A DNA stretch of 64,000 nucleotides. It comes from Streptomyces sp. 6-11-2. GTDB lineage: Bacteria; Actinomycetota; Actinomycetes; Streptomycetales; Streptomycetaceae. Positions 9,130-16,894 of this stretch are shown here, one piece after another. Position 1 is the stretch's first letter. Every line of letters begins with the position of its first letter. The position numbers were made by a program, and so were the translations under genes. Under the pieces are notes generated by a model. The model saw only the letters and a program-made list of their open reading frames with translations, was not told the origin of the DNA and did not search any database. The DNA lies in assembly GCF_006540305.1 (NCBI RefSeq), contig NZ_BJOR01000001.1, positions 868,001 through 932,000 on the forward strand, written 5' to 3'.

Positions 9130-10602
9130 TCAGCCGTAGGCGATCCAGGTCGTCTTCAGGCCGGTGTACTTGTCGAAGGAGTGCAGGGAGAGGTCACGGC
9201 CGTGGCCGGACTGCTTGAACCCGCCGAAGGGGGTGAACGGGCTGAGCGCGTCGACGGTGTTGACCGAGACGGTGCCCGCCTGGAGGGCGTCGGCGACGCG
9301 GTGGGCCCGGCCGAGGTCCCGGGTCCACACGGACGCGGCCAGTCCGTAGGCGGAGTCGTTCGCGAGGCGGACCGCCTCGTCCTCGTCGTGGAAGGGCAGC
9401 ACGGTCAGCACGGGGCCGAACAGTTCCTCCCGGACGAGCGGGGCGTCGGGTCCGAGGCCGGTGACGACGGTGGGGTCGAGGTAGGCACCGTCGCGGTCCG
9501 GGCGCGTGCCGCCGCACACGAGCGTGCCGCCCGATGACCGCAGGGCTTCGAGGACGCGTTCCGCCTGGGCCTCGTCGACGAGCGGGCCGAGACGGGTCGC
9601 GGGGTCGAGCGGGTCGCCCGGCAGCCAGCCGCGGGCGTGTTCGGCGACCCTGGCCGTGAACTCCTCGGCGACGGAGGCCTCGACCAGCAGACGGGTGTTG
9701 GCGGAGCACACCTGGCCCGAGTTGTAGACGAAGCCCCAGGCGGCGCGTTCCGCGGCGGCCTCCAGGTCGGCGTCGGCGAAGACCACGTTGGGGCTCTTGC
9801 CGCCGGCCTCGGGCCACACCTGCTTCATGTTCGACTCGGCCGAGTAGGCGAGGAACCGCCTGGCCACGGCGGTGGAGCCGGTGAAGACCAGGGTGTCCAC
9901 GTCCGGGTGGAGACCGAGAGCACGCCCGGTCGTCTCCCCCGGGCCGGGCACGACGTTCAGTACGCCGTCGGGAAGGCCGGCCCGCGAGGCGAGTTCGGCC
10001 AGCAGCAGTGCCGACAGCGGGGACTGCTCGGCCGGCTTCAGCACGACGCTGTTGCCCGCGGCCAGGGCGGGCGCCAGCTTCCAACTCGCGATGTCGAGGG
10101 GGAAGTTCCAGGGCACCACCGCGCCCACGACGCCCAGCGGGGCGCGGCGCACGAGGGCGAGGCTGCCGGGCGGGGCCGGGGCGACCTCGTCGTAGAGCTT
10201 GTCGACGGCCTCGGCGTACCAGGCGAAGACACCGGCCGCGCCGGGTACGTCGGTGCCGTGGGACTCCGCGATGGGCTTGCCCATGTCGAGGGTGTCGCAG
10301 AGGGCGAGTTCCTCACCGTTCTCCTCGATGAGGCGGGCGAGGGCGAGCAGGACCCGCTTGCGCTCGGCGGGTGCGGTGCGCGACCAGCGGCCGTCCTCGA
10401 AGGAGGTGCGCGCCGCGGTCACGGCCCGGTCGACATCGGCGGCCGAGCCGGCCGCCACATGGGCGGTGGTCTTGCCGGTCGCGGGGTTCACGGTCGGGAT
10501 CCACTGGTCGTCGGCGGGGTCGCTCCACGCTCCGTCGATGAACAGGCGCGTGCGTGGCGTGAGGTCGGCGGCGCGCTGCCGCCAGTGGGCGTACGTCTGC
10601 AT
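9130..10602 (-). CDS. NAD(P)-dependent aldehyde dehydrogenase
   Basis: 490 residues, full length for the superfamily. The catalytic Cys is C299 in [11 protein letters not shown] and the general base is E265 in PEAGGKSP (usually LELGGKSP, so the Glu is kept). The oxyanion/nucleotide segment [21 protein letters not shown] and the FTGSTAV loop are intact. GAAGG precedes ATG 10602. It is the first gene of the aminotransferase and permease operon, 70 bp before the aminotransferase. It should oxidise the aldehyde made by that enzyme to a carboxylate in the cytoplasm. It resembles gamma-glutamyl-aminobutyraldehyde, aminobutyraldehyde and betaine-aldehyde dehydrogenases, but I cannot choose among them. 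Confidence 0.92.
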   Translation of the reverse strand: MQTYAHWRQRAADLTPRTRLFIDGAWSDPADDQWIPTVNPATGKTTAHVAAGSAADVDRAVTAARTSFEDGRWSRTAPAERKRVLLALARLIEENGEELALCDTLDMGKPIAESHGTDVPGAAGVFAWYAEAVDKLYDEVAPAPPGSLALVRRAPLGVVGAVVPWNFPLDIASWKLAPALAAGNSVVLKPAEQSPLSALLLAELASRAGLPDGVLNVVPGPGETTGRALGLHPDVDTLVFTGSTAVARRFLAYSAESNMKQVWPEAGGKSPNVVFADADLEAAAERAAWGFVYNSGQVCSANTRLLVEASVAEEFTARVAEHARGWLPGDPLDPATRLGPLVDEAQAERVLEALRSSGGTLVCGGTRPDRDGAYLDPTVVTGLGPDAPLVREELFGPVLTVLPFHDEDEAVRLANDSAYGLAASVWTRDLGRAHRVADALQAGTVSVNTVDALSPFTPFGGFKQSGHGRDLSLHSFDKYTGLKTTWIAYG

Positions 10603-10771
10603 GCTGTGGCCTTCGATTGCGTCGTGGGACGTGGGCGAACCGGTGCCCGTTCGGACCGGGTGTGGCCCGGGCCGTCTCGATCGGGTGTGGCCCGGCCCCT
10701 CTCAGGGGCCGTCCGGAAACGGCGGGCGCGACGGGGCGGGCGGCTCGGCAGCGCGTGCCTGCGCCGGTTTC

Positions 10772-10811
10772 TTTGAGTCGAGATTCAAACAATAGGTGAA
10801 CCGGCCGTCAA
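10772..10811 (-). promoter_or_regulatory. Predicted promoter of the dehydrogenase operon with overlapping TetR-type operator
   Basis: Read on the minus strand, TTGACG (10811-10806), 17 bp and TTGAAT (10788-10783) form a sigma70-like promoter for the dehydrogenase operon. The -10 lies inside an imperfect palindrome with perfect TTTGA/TCAAA outer arms (10772-10789, 14 of 18 positions symmetric). The divergent TetR gene starts 80 bp away. A repressor bound here would block the operon promoter. This is inferred from symmetry and position. Confidence 0.5.
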
Positions 10812-10868
10812 TGCTTCTGGCTGAAACTTCTTGCGAAGACTGAGACGGGTATCAGAGAATTGGCCACC

Positions 10869-11486
10869 ATGGGGAAAGCCGGTAGACCACGCAACCAGAC
10901 GGCACGCAGGCAGGCCCTCGTCTCCGCCGCGGGACGGGCCATCGCGGAGCGCGGCCTCGAGGGCCTGCGCATCAAGGACATCGCGGACGCGGCGGGCGTC
11001 TCGCAGGGCTCGGTCCTGTACTACTACCCCGAGCTCGACGACCTCGTACTGGAGGTGCACCGGGGCGCGGTCGAGAGCTACCTGTCCTCGCGGCAGCGGG
11101 CCTACGACGAGGCACCCGCCGAGGATCCGGCGGCACGGCTGCGGGCCCTGCTGCACAGCGGTCTGCCGAGCATGACGGAGGATCCGGTCCACGGGCTGCT
11201 GTACGAGCTGCACCGGCGCGCCGGCCGCAGCCCGGGCCACGCCGAGCTGATGACCTCCCTCTTCGCCCGGGAGGTCGCTCTCTACACGACCGCCCTCGAG
11301 GTCGGCGCCGCGACCGGTGTGTTCTCCCTCGCGGCGTCCGCGCACGATCTGGCGCACGGGCTGGTGGCCCTGGAGGACGGCTACGGTCTGCACATCGTCA
11401 GCCGCAACGCGGCTCTGCGGCCCGACAGGGCCCGTGAGCTGATTCTGGCCCATGCCCGGGCGGTGACGGGCTGCGCCGGTCTGTAG
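10869..11486 (+). CDS. TetR/AcrR-family transcriptional regulator
   Basis: 205 residues from ATG 10869. A TTG nine bases earlier is possible but has no better ribosome binding site, and none is strong. The N-terminal DNA-binding domain covers residues about 8-55, with the helix-turn-helix IKDIADAAGVSQGSVLYYYPEL typical of the family. The ligand-binding half is BetI-like in length and helical content. It is read divergently from the dehydrogenase/aminotransferase/permease operon across 266 bp, and the palindrome at 10772-10789 lies between them. It most likely represses that operon until the amine substrate or an intermediate binds. The gene ends 48 bp from the convergent LysR gene. Confidence 0.9.
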   Translation: MGKAGRPRNQTARRQALVSAAGRAIAERGLEGLRIKDIADAAGVSQGSVLYYYPELDDLVLEVHRGAVESYLSSRQRAYDEAPAEDPAARLRALLHSGLPSMTEDPVHGLLYELHRRAGRSPGHAELMTSLFAREVALYTTALEVGAATGVFSLAASAHDLAHGLVALEDGYGLHIVSRNAALRPDRARELILAHARAVTGCAGL

Positions 11487-11534
11487 GGCTCGGCGGGCAC
11501 CGCCCGGGTCCGTCCCCGGTGAGCGGCTGCCGGC

Positions 11535-12461
11535 TCAGACCTCGGTGGACCGGGCGGCGGCGATCTCCCGCAGCAGGTCCATCACCGCTCGGGCGCGGGC
11601 GGTCTGGGTCACGCCCTCCAGGGAGGCGATCCTGACTTCGAGCGGGGAGGCGTCCCGGAGCTGGAGTTCCGCGATCTCGCCGCCGCCGTAGGTCTGGCTG
11701 GTCGCCGGGCGCTGGTTGAGCACGGAGTAGCCGAGTCCCCGGGCCACCAGGGAGCGCACGGTCTCGTAGCTCCGGGTGCGGTAGCGGACGTCGGGCGCGG
11801 TGCCGGTGGCGGCCACCAGCGCGCGGAAGTAGTCGCGGCTGTGGGGAAGGTCCAGCAGGACGAGCGGTTCCGTGGACAGTTCGGCCAGCTCCACACTGCC
11901 CTGACCGGCCAGCGGGTGATCGGCCGGGACGATGACGTAGGCCGGGGCGCGGGCGATCGTCTCGCTGCGCAGGTCCGCCTCGGCCGACAGACCGAGGTGG
12001 TAGGTGAGGGCGAAGTCGATGCGCCCCGCCGCCAGGGCGTGGACGAGCTGGTCCGTCTCCGCCTCCACCACGTCGATCTCGATGCCCGGATAGCGTCCGG
12101 TGCACTCGCTGAACAGGTGGGGCAGGTAGTAGGGGGCCAGGGTCACGAAGCAGCCGACGGCCACCGGCCCGGAGATGGTCTCGCCCTCTCCCCGGGCCTC
12201 CCGTTCGACCTCGCGGGCGCGGGCCAGCAGATCCCGCGCCTGCTGCTGGAGCCGCTCCCCGGCGGGTGTGAGGGTCAGCCCCCGGCCCCGCCGGCGGATG
12301 AACAGCTGCGCCTGGAGGTCGCGCTCCAGGTTGTGGATGGCCGCGGACACGGCGGACTGCGCGATGTGCAGCTCCGCCGACGCCTCCGTCATCGAACCGC
12401 GCTCGGCTGCGACGAGGAAGTAGCGGAGCTGAACGAGCGTGAAACCCACTGGTGCCGTCAT
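11535..12461 (-). CDS. LysR-family transcriptional regulator
   Basis: 308 residues from ATG 12461, which has AAGG 8-9 bp upstream. The open frame runs 70 codons further upstream into a transporter remnant and must not be added to the regulator. Residues about 5-65 form the winged HTH (LRYFLVAAERGSMTEASAELHIAQSAVS is the recognition region). A linker helix and a two-lobed effector domain follow (VAVGCFVTLAPYYLP, VIVPADHPLAG). It lies on the same strand as, and downstream of, the M20 amidohydrolase operon. Because LysR proteins bind ATC-N9-GAT or T-N11-A sites, it is the obvious candidate for the box at 16724-16738 in front of the monooxygenase. That link is inferred. Confidence 0.9.
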   Translation of the reverse strand: MTAPVGFTLVQLRYFLVAAERGSMTEASAELHIAQSAVSAAIHNLERDLQAQLFIRRRGRGLTLTPAGERLQQQARDLLARAREVEREARGEGETISGPVAVGCFVTLAPYYLPHLFSECTGRYPGIEIDVVEAETDQLVHALAAGRIDFALTYHLGLSAEADLRSETIARAPAYVIVPADHPLAGQGSVELAELSTEPLVLLDLPHSRDYFRALVAATGTAPDVRYRTRSYETVRSLVARGLGYSVLNQRPATSQTYGGGEIAELQLRDASPLEVRIASLEGVTQTARARAVMDLLREIAAARSTEV

Positions 12462-12509
12462 ACGTGACCCTTGCGCCGGCCGATCCGTGTCGCAGTCGAC
12501 CTTATGCGG

Positions 12510-12710
12510 CACCGCCCGGCGCACCTCGGCGGCCGCCGCTTCGGGCACGTCCTCGGGGGCGTTCTCGGGCATGTCCTCGGGGCGCAGCAGGGCCGAACCG
12601 GCGGTCTCCCGCAGGGACAGGGCGGCCACGAGACCGGCGACGGCGAACACCGTCAGGTACGGGCCGGGCACCAGGGTGCTGCCGGTCGCGGAGATGCGGT
12701 GTGCCGGGGG
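12510..12710 (-). pseudogene. Remnant of an MFS transporter C-terminus
   Basis: On the minus strand this stretch reads ISATGSTLVPGPYLTVFAVA followed by GLVAALSLRETAGSALL, the last transmembrane helix and tail typical of MHS-type MFS permeases. It lacks the other eleven helices and a proper start, and its frame continues without a stop into the LysR gene. It is best read as the leftover 3' end of a deleted transporter gene. Such a transporter would have fitted the adjacent catabolic operon. The call rests on short sequence resemblance. Confidence 0.55.
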
Positions 12711-12740
12711 CCTGAGGTCGGGGGCATCGGTGTCCTCCGG

Positions 12741-12987
12741 GTCGTCGGGAATCGAAGGGGCCGGTGAACGGCACGCCGGGCGTCGTGGGAAGGCGGTCCG
12801 GGGCGAGCGGACCGTGCGGCGGCCGGCGGGCGAAGGCCACCGCGCCGGCCGCCACGCCGAGGGTGTCGGCGGGGCGCCGCATGGCCGCGGGCAGCCGCCG
12901 GCGGCCGCGGTGGACCCCGTCGAACCGGCCGAGGGTGACCGCCGCCGGACCGGCGCCGGGAACGTCTCCCGGGTGCTTCCACGGCAC
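12741..12987 (-). pseudogene. Remnant of a RibF-like (FAD synthetase) N-terminus
   Basis: From a GTG at 12987 the minus strand reads VPWKHPGDVPG then AAVTLGRFDGVHRGRRRL, DTLGVAAGAVAF and LAPDRLPTTP. This follows the N-terminal nucleotidyltransferase domain of RibF/FAD synthetase almost position by position. The HxGH-type signature is degraded to HRGR, and only about 80 residues remain before the resemblance is lost. There is no kinase domain. It fills most of the 564-bp gap between the amidohydrolase and LysR genes and is probably a decayed gene. It could instead be a short expressed fragment, which I think unlikely. Confidence 0.5.
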
Positions 12988-13025
12988 GCGACCGGTCCGC
13001 GCGGCCCTGGCGGCGGCCGCCCACG

Positions 13026-14174
13026 TCACGCCGCCGCTCCCCCGGCCGGCGCGCTCTGGTCCACGCCGGTCCAGGCCAGTGCGATCGCCCCGTCGAGCAG
13101 GGCCCGCCGCGCCGCCGCGCCCACGCAGTACGCGGCGAACTCGTGCTGGTGGTTGGTGGCGGGCAGGGATCCGATGCCGATGTAGGGGTGGATGGCCGGC
13201 ACCACCTGCGAGACGTTGCCCATGTCGGTGGAGGCGCGGTTCATCCGCGCGGCCTGGCCGGGGGGCGCGAACTCCCGGCCCAGGGCGAGGGCGTTCGCAC
13301 GGTAGTGCCCGAGGGCGGTCTCGTCCGTACGGAACTCCGCGTACGGCTTGCTCTCCGGCTCGATCCCCAGCTCGCAGCCGGTCGCGAGGGCACCGGCCTC
13401 GAAGGCCCGCATGACCCGCGGCTCCAGCTCGGCCAGTTCGGCGAGTGTCTCCGCCCGTACGTACCAACGGCCTGTCGACCGCTCCGGGATGGCGTTCGGG
13501 GCGTCCCCGGCGTGGGTCACCACACCGTGCACCCTGGCCGAGGCCGGCAGTTGCTGGCGCAGCAGGCCGATCGCGACCTGGGCCACGGTGAAGGCGTCGG
13601 CCGCGTTGACCCCGGCCTCCGGATAGGCCGCGGCGTGCGCGGACTTCCCGGTGTAGGAGATCCTGGAGTGGCTGACCGCGAACGGGCGGGCCTCGGCGAC
13701 GTCGACCGGGGCGGGGTGCACCATCATCGCGAGGTCCACTCCGGCGAAGGCGCCCCGGTCGAGCATCTCGATCTTGCCGCCGCCGCCTTCCTCGGCCGGG
13801 GTGCCGTAGACCTCGACGGTGAGGCCGGCGTCGTCGGCGACGGCCGCCAGGCCGAGCGCGGCCCCCACCGAACTCGCGGCGATGAGGTTGTGCCCGCACG
13901 CGTGGCCGAGGCCCGGCAGCGCGTCGTACTCGGCGCACAGTGCGACCCGGACGGGCCCGCTGCCGAACCGGGCGAGGAACGCCGTCTCCAGACCCAGGTA
14001 GGACGAGGTGACGTCGAATCCGGCGCGGTCCAGCAGGTCCGGTACGGCGGCGGCGGCCCGGTGTTCCTCCCAGGCTGTCTCCGGGTCGGCGTGCAGCCGC
14101 TCGGAGAGGCCGATCAGCTCCTCGGCCCGGCGGTCGACCGCCTGCCGGGCCGCCTCCTTCAGCGCGCCCGTCAC
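13026..14174 (-). CDS. M20-family metal-dependent amidohydrolase/peptidase
   Basis: 382 residues. Metal-binding signatures of the M20D group are present: CGHNL, the catalytic/ligand pair in TPAEEGGGG, MMVHPAP, and a late His in ATNHQHEF. The central lid domain contains SAHAAAYPEAGVNAADA, which shapes substrate recognition in amidohydrolases such as AbgB and aminoacylases. The start overlaps the stop of the DUF1028 gene by 4 bp, showing translational coupling. It should hydrolyse an amide bond, such as an N-acyl or N-carbamoyl group, on a small molecule in the cytoplasm. With the monooxygenase and Rid protein upstream, the unit looks like a pathway for a nitrogenous small molecule. Its substrate is unknown. 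Confidence 0.88.
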   Translation of the reverse strand: MTGALKEAARQAVDRRAEELIGLSERLHADPETAWEEHRAAAAVPDLLDRAGFDVTSSYLGLETAFLARFGSGPVRVALCAEYDALPGLGHACGHNLIAASSVGAALGLAAVADDAGLTVEVYGTPAEEGGGGKIEMLDRGAFAGVDLAMMVHPAPVDVAEARPFAVSHSRISYTGKSAHAAAYPEAGVNAADAFTVAQVAIGLLRQQLPASARVHGVVTHAGDAPNAIPERSTGRWYVRAETLAELAELEPRVMRAFEAGALATGCELGIEPESKPYAEFRTDETALGHYRANALALGREFAPPGQAARMNRASTDMGNVSQVVPAIHPYIGIGSLPATNHQHEFAAYCVGAAARRALLDGAIALAWTGVDQSAPAGGAAA

Positions 14175-14845
14175 AGGTCGCCCGGGACGCCGTAGGAAGG
14201 AGCGGCGGCGGGGTCGAGGCCGCGCCGCACGTAGTCGTCCCGCTGCGGCAGCCAGACGTCGAGGAGTTCGCCGAGCCGGTCCACGGGATCCTCGGCCCAG
14301 TCCACCCGCAGGTCGGTCACGCGCCAGTCCACGTCCGCGACGACCGCCAGGCCCGCGGAGTACACCGGCCCCTCCTCGCCGCCGGCCGCGACGGCGGCCT
14401 TCAGGGCGGTGAGCAGACGCTCCTCGAGCCGACCGGTGGCCGTGGCGTAGGCGTCGAGGAGTACGCCGGGGATGTGCTCGCCGGACAGCATGTTGCCGGC
14501 CGCCACCGCGTCGTCCGCGATGGCCGAGGCGTGCCTGCCGAGGGTCCGCGAGCCACTGTGGGCGAACCCGGCGCCGGAGCGGCCCAGCACGGTCAACTGC
14601 CGGTACTCGATGGACTTCGCGTTCCGCGCCGCGCCGGTGACGTGGGCCAGGGCACGCTCCGCGTCGCCGTGGTCGGCGAGCCCGTCCAGCAGGCTCGTGC
14701 CGAGGGTCGGGTCGGTGACGTTCTGCGAGGCCGCCGCGCCGACCCCGGGCCGCAGATGGACGACCCGGGCGGCGACCGCCGGACTCGACGAACTGGCCAC
14801 GATGCCGAACCGCTCACCGTCGCGTACCACCAGGGAGAAGGTCAT
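14171..14845 (-). CDS. DUF1028 family protein (Ntn-hydrolase-like fold)
   Basis: 224 residues from ATG 14845. That start has GAGGAGG upstream and sits in an ATGA overlap with the preceding Rid-family gene; the 17-codon extension upstream is rejected. The start FSLVVRDGERFGIVASSSSPAVAARVVHLRPGVGAAASQN carries the DUF1028 pattern, where an N-terminal strand resembles Ntn hydrolases. SLLDGLADHGDAERALAHV and AHSGSRT are also typical. The family has no agreed reaction. Its tight packing with an M20 amidohydrolase and a Rid protein suggests a hydrolytic or deaminating step in the same pathway. Confidence 0.85.
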   Translation of the reverse strand: MTFSLVVRDGERFGIVASSSSPAVAARVVHLRPGVGAAASQNVTDPTLGTSLLDGLADHGDAERALAHVTGAARNAKSIEYRQLTVLGRSGAGFAHSGSRTLGRHASAIADDAVAAGNMLSGEHIPGVLLDAYATATGRLEERLLTALKAAVAAGGEEGPVYSAGLAVVADVDWRVTDLRVDWAEDPVDRLGELLDVWLPQRDDYVRRGLDPAAAPSYGVPGDL

Positions 14846-15312
14846 GCCCGCGCCTCCTCGGGGATCACGGCGATCGCGTCGATCTCGCACAGCCACTCCG
14901 GGCGGGCCAGGGCGGAGACCACCAGGCCGGTGGAGATGGGGTGCACGCCCTTGGTCCAGCGGCCCACGGTGCGGTACACCGCCTCGCGGTAGCGCGGGTC
15001 GATCAGATAGATGGTCAGCTTGACCAGGTGCTCCATCCGGCTGCCCGCCTCTTCGAGCAGCATCTTGATGTTGGTCATGGCCTGCTCGGCCTGCGCCTCG
15101 GCGTCGCCGACGCCCACGGAATCGCTGGTGTCGAGGTTCTGGCCGATCTGGCCCCGGACGTACACCGTGTCGCCGGCGACGACGGCCTGGCAGAGGTCGT
15201 TGTCGAGGTTCTGCTCGGGATAGGTGTCGCGCGTGTTGAACGGCCGGATCCGGGTGTGCCCGCCGGCGACGATCGGGGCCCGCGCCTGGCTGCCCTCGCT
15301 CGTGAAGGTCAT
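14842..15312 (-). CDS. Rid family (RidA/YjgF/UK114) protein
   Basis: 156 residues from ATG 15312, chosen because GAGGAG lies 6-7 bp upstream and the family fold begins soon after. QAVVAGDTVYVRGQIGQNLD and QAEQAMTNIKMLLEEAGSRMEHLVKLTIYLID are characteristic of the trimeric Rid fold. LARPEWLCEIDAIAV near the C-terminus holds the conserved Arg and Glu of the active cleft. Rid proteins hydrolyse reactive imines or enamines, or act as pathway-specific deaminases. It lies 10 bp after the monooxygenase and overlaps the DUF1028 gene by 4 bp. An imine product released by the monooxygenase would be a natural substrate, but this is inference. Confidence 0.9.
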   Translation of the reverse strand: MTFTSEGSQARAPIVAGGHTRIRPFNTRDTYPEQNLDNDLCQAVVAGDTVYVRGQIGQNLDTSDSVGVGDAEAQAEQAMTNIKMLLEEAGSRMEHLVKLTIYLIDPRYREAVYRTVGRWTKGVHPISTGLVVSALARPEWLCEIDAIAVIPEEARA

Positions 15313-15322
15313 CGTCCGCTCC

Positions 15323-16609
15323 TCAGTTCTTCGGGGTCGCCGGCGTGGCGCCGGGCCGGTCGGTGGTGCCGTACGCGAGGTAGCCGCGCTGGATCGTGAT
15401 GTGGTCGGCGATGTGTCCGGCGTCGTGCCACACACCCCAGATGAAGCTCGATCCGCGGCGGGACAGCCAGGGCAGGCCCAGGAAGTAGACGCCGGGCTCG
15501 GAGGACACTCCTCGCCGCTGGTCCGGCCGGCCGTTCTCGTCGAACGCGTCGACCTCGAGCCAGCCGTAGTCGGTGGCGAAACCCGTCGCCCAGACGATCG
15601 AGGTGACGCCGGCCCCGGCCAGGTCGAGCTCCAGGAGGGGACTGGTCACGCAGTCCGGGTCCGGCCCGAGGACGTGGGCCTCCGGCTCCTCGGGGAGGTC
15701 GAGCCCGTTGCGCTCGACGTACGCGTCGGCCGCCCGCAGGAACGCGAGGTACTTGTCGTCGCCGAGCGCGATGTTCGCGGCGAGATCCGGCGCGAAGCGC
15801 AGTACGCCGTCGTCGTAGGACGCGGTCAGGCCGACGAGCTCGATGCCGGTGCCGGCCAGGGCGCGGAAGTCCACGGTGTGACCGCCGCGGGCGCCGCTGA
15901 CGGCGATGGTGACGTGTTCGGCACCTCGGGGAGGGGTCTCCGCGTCCCAGATCCCGAGCACACCGAGCCACCAGCAGAAGTCACGTCCGCGGTACTCACG
16001 GGGAGGACGGTCGTGCGGACCGACGGAGAGGAGGACCCGGCGACCGGACCGGCGCAGTTCGTCGGCGATCTGGACCCCCGAGGAGCCGGCCCCGACCACG
16101 AGGACCGCGCCCTCGGACAGCTGCTCCGGGTTGCGGTACCCGCTGGAGTGGATCTGCACGGGGACGGCGCCGTCCGGGACGATGGGCGGGATCACGGGCC
16201 GCTGGAACGGTCCGGTCGCGGCCACGACGAAGCGCGCGTCGATGGAGCCCTCCGACGTTTCGACCCGGAAGCCGGGCCGGCCGGCGTGCTTGCGCACCGA
16301 GGTCACCTCGACACCGCACCGGATCGGGGCGCCGATCTTCTCGGCGTACGTGACGAAGTAGTCCGCGACCTGCTCCTTCGAGGCGAAGGCGTCGGGGCCG
16401 ACGTCGGAGAACTCCAGCCCCGGGAACCGGTCGTGCCACGCGGGCCCGTTGGCGACCAGGGAGTCCCACCGCTCCGAGCGCCACCGCTCGGCGATCCGGT
16501 GCCGCTCCAGGACGACGTGCGGTACGCCGTGGGCTCCCAGGTGCTCGCTCATTGCGACGCCCGCCTGGCCCGCACCGACCACGACCACTTCGGTCTCTTC
16601 ACTGGGCAT
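15323..16609 (-). CDS. Flavin-containing monooxygenase
   Basis: 428 residues. ATG 16609 is preferred over GTG 16621 because GGAGG lies 7 bp upstream of the ATG and inside the longer reading. The FAD-binding GAGQAG is at residues 12-17 and the NADPH-binding GAGSSG at 173-178. The stretch between them and VWATGF near residue 350 match class B flavin monooxygenases (FMO/Baeyer-Villiger type). It should use NADPH and O2 to oxidise nitrogen, sulfur or a ketone carbon in a small molecule. It is first in an operon with Rid, DUF1028 and M20 genes. A LysR-type box lies about 115-130 bp upstream. Confidence 0.9.
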   Translation of the reverse strand: MPSEETEVVVVGAGQAGVAMSEHLGAHGVPHVVLERHRIAERWRSERWDSLVANGPAWHDRFPGLEFSDVGPDAFASKEQVADYFVTYAEKIGAPIRCGVEVTSVRKHAGRPGFRVETSEGSIDARFVVAATGPFQRPVIPPIVPDGAVPVQIHSSGYRNPEQLSEGAVLVVGAGSSGVQIADELRRSGRRVLLSVGPHDRPPREYRGRDFCWWLGVLGIWDAETPPRGAEHVTIAVSGARGGHTVDFRALAGTGIELVGLTASYDDGVLRFAPDLAANIALGDDKYLAFLRAADAYVERNGLDLPEEPEAHVLGPDPDCVTSPLLELDLAGAGVTSIVWATGFATDYGWLEVDAFDENGRPDQRRGVSSEPGVYFLGLPWLSRRGSSFIWGVWHDAGHIADHITIQRGYLAYGTTDRPGATPATPKN

Positions 16610-16723
16610 TTCAGCCTCCACTCAGGCGGTAGTCCATCCCGGTGTCGCGTTGACTGTGCTACCGCACGAGACATCCTGGGGCGGACCCGGAAAACTGTCG
16701 AACAGATGTTTTCGGTTTGAGTG

Positions 16724-16738
16724 ATCTGATTTTCAGAT
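16724..16738 (-). promoter_or_regulatory. LysR-type box (ATC-N9-GAT) upstream of the monooxygenase operon
   Basis: ATCTGA-TTT-TCAGAT is a perfect inverted repeat and exactly fits the ATC-N9-GAT and T-N11-A signatures of LysR recognition sites. It lies 115 bp upstream of the monooxygenase start, in the 285-bp divergent gap shared with the NmrA-type gene. A second small repeat, CTGT-CGA-ACAG (16695-16705), lies nearer the gene and could be the activation half-site. The LysR gene at the operon's far end is the likely partner. Confidence 0.55.
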
Positions 16739-16894
16739 TCTGACGGGGGTGATGACCGGCCCCTCGAACGCCGCGCCGACGCAGGCGGATCAAGGGGCGT
16801 GACGCAGGGCGTGTCCGGCGGGACGGATGGTTACCGTGGGGGTCGGCGCCGGCGATCCGATGCCGCGTCCACCCACACGGAAGGGAACTCCTCG

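Noticed and set aside
12462..12671. A 70-residue N-terminal extension of the LysR regulator
   Set aside because: The extension is an MFS transporter tail, and ATG 12461 has its own ribosome binding site and begins a standard LysR domain.
12502..13938. A 478-codon minus-strand frame overlapping the amidohydrolase
   Set aside because: Most of it is a shifted frame of the M20 gene. Only its lower end, the RibF-like segment at 12741-12987, has meaning and is listed separately.
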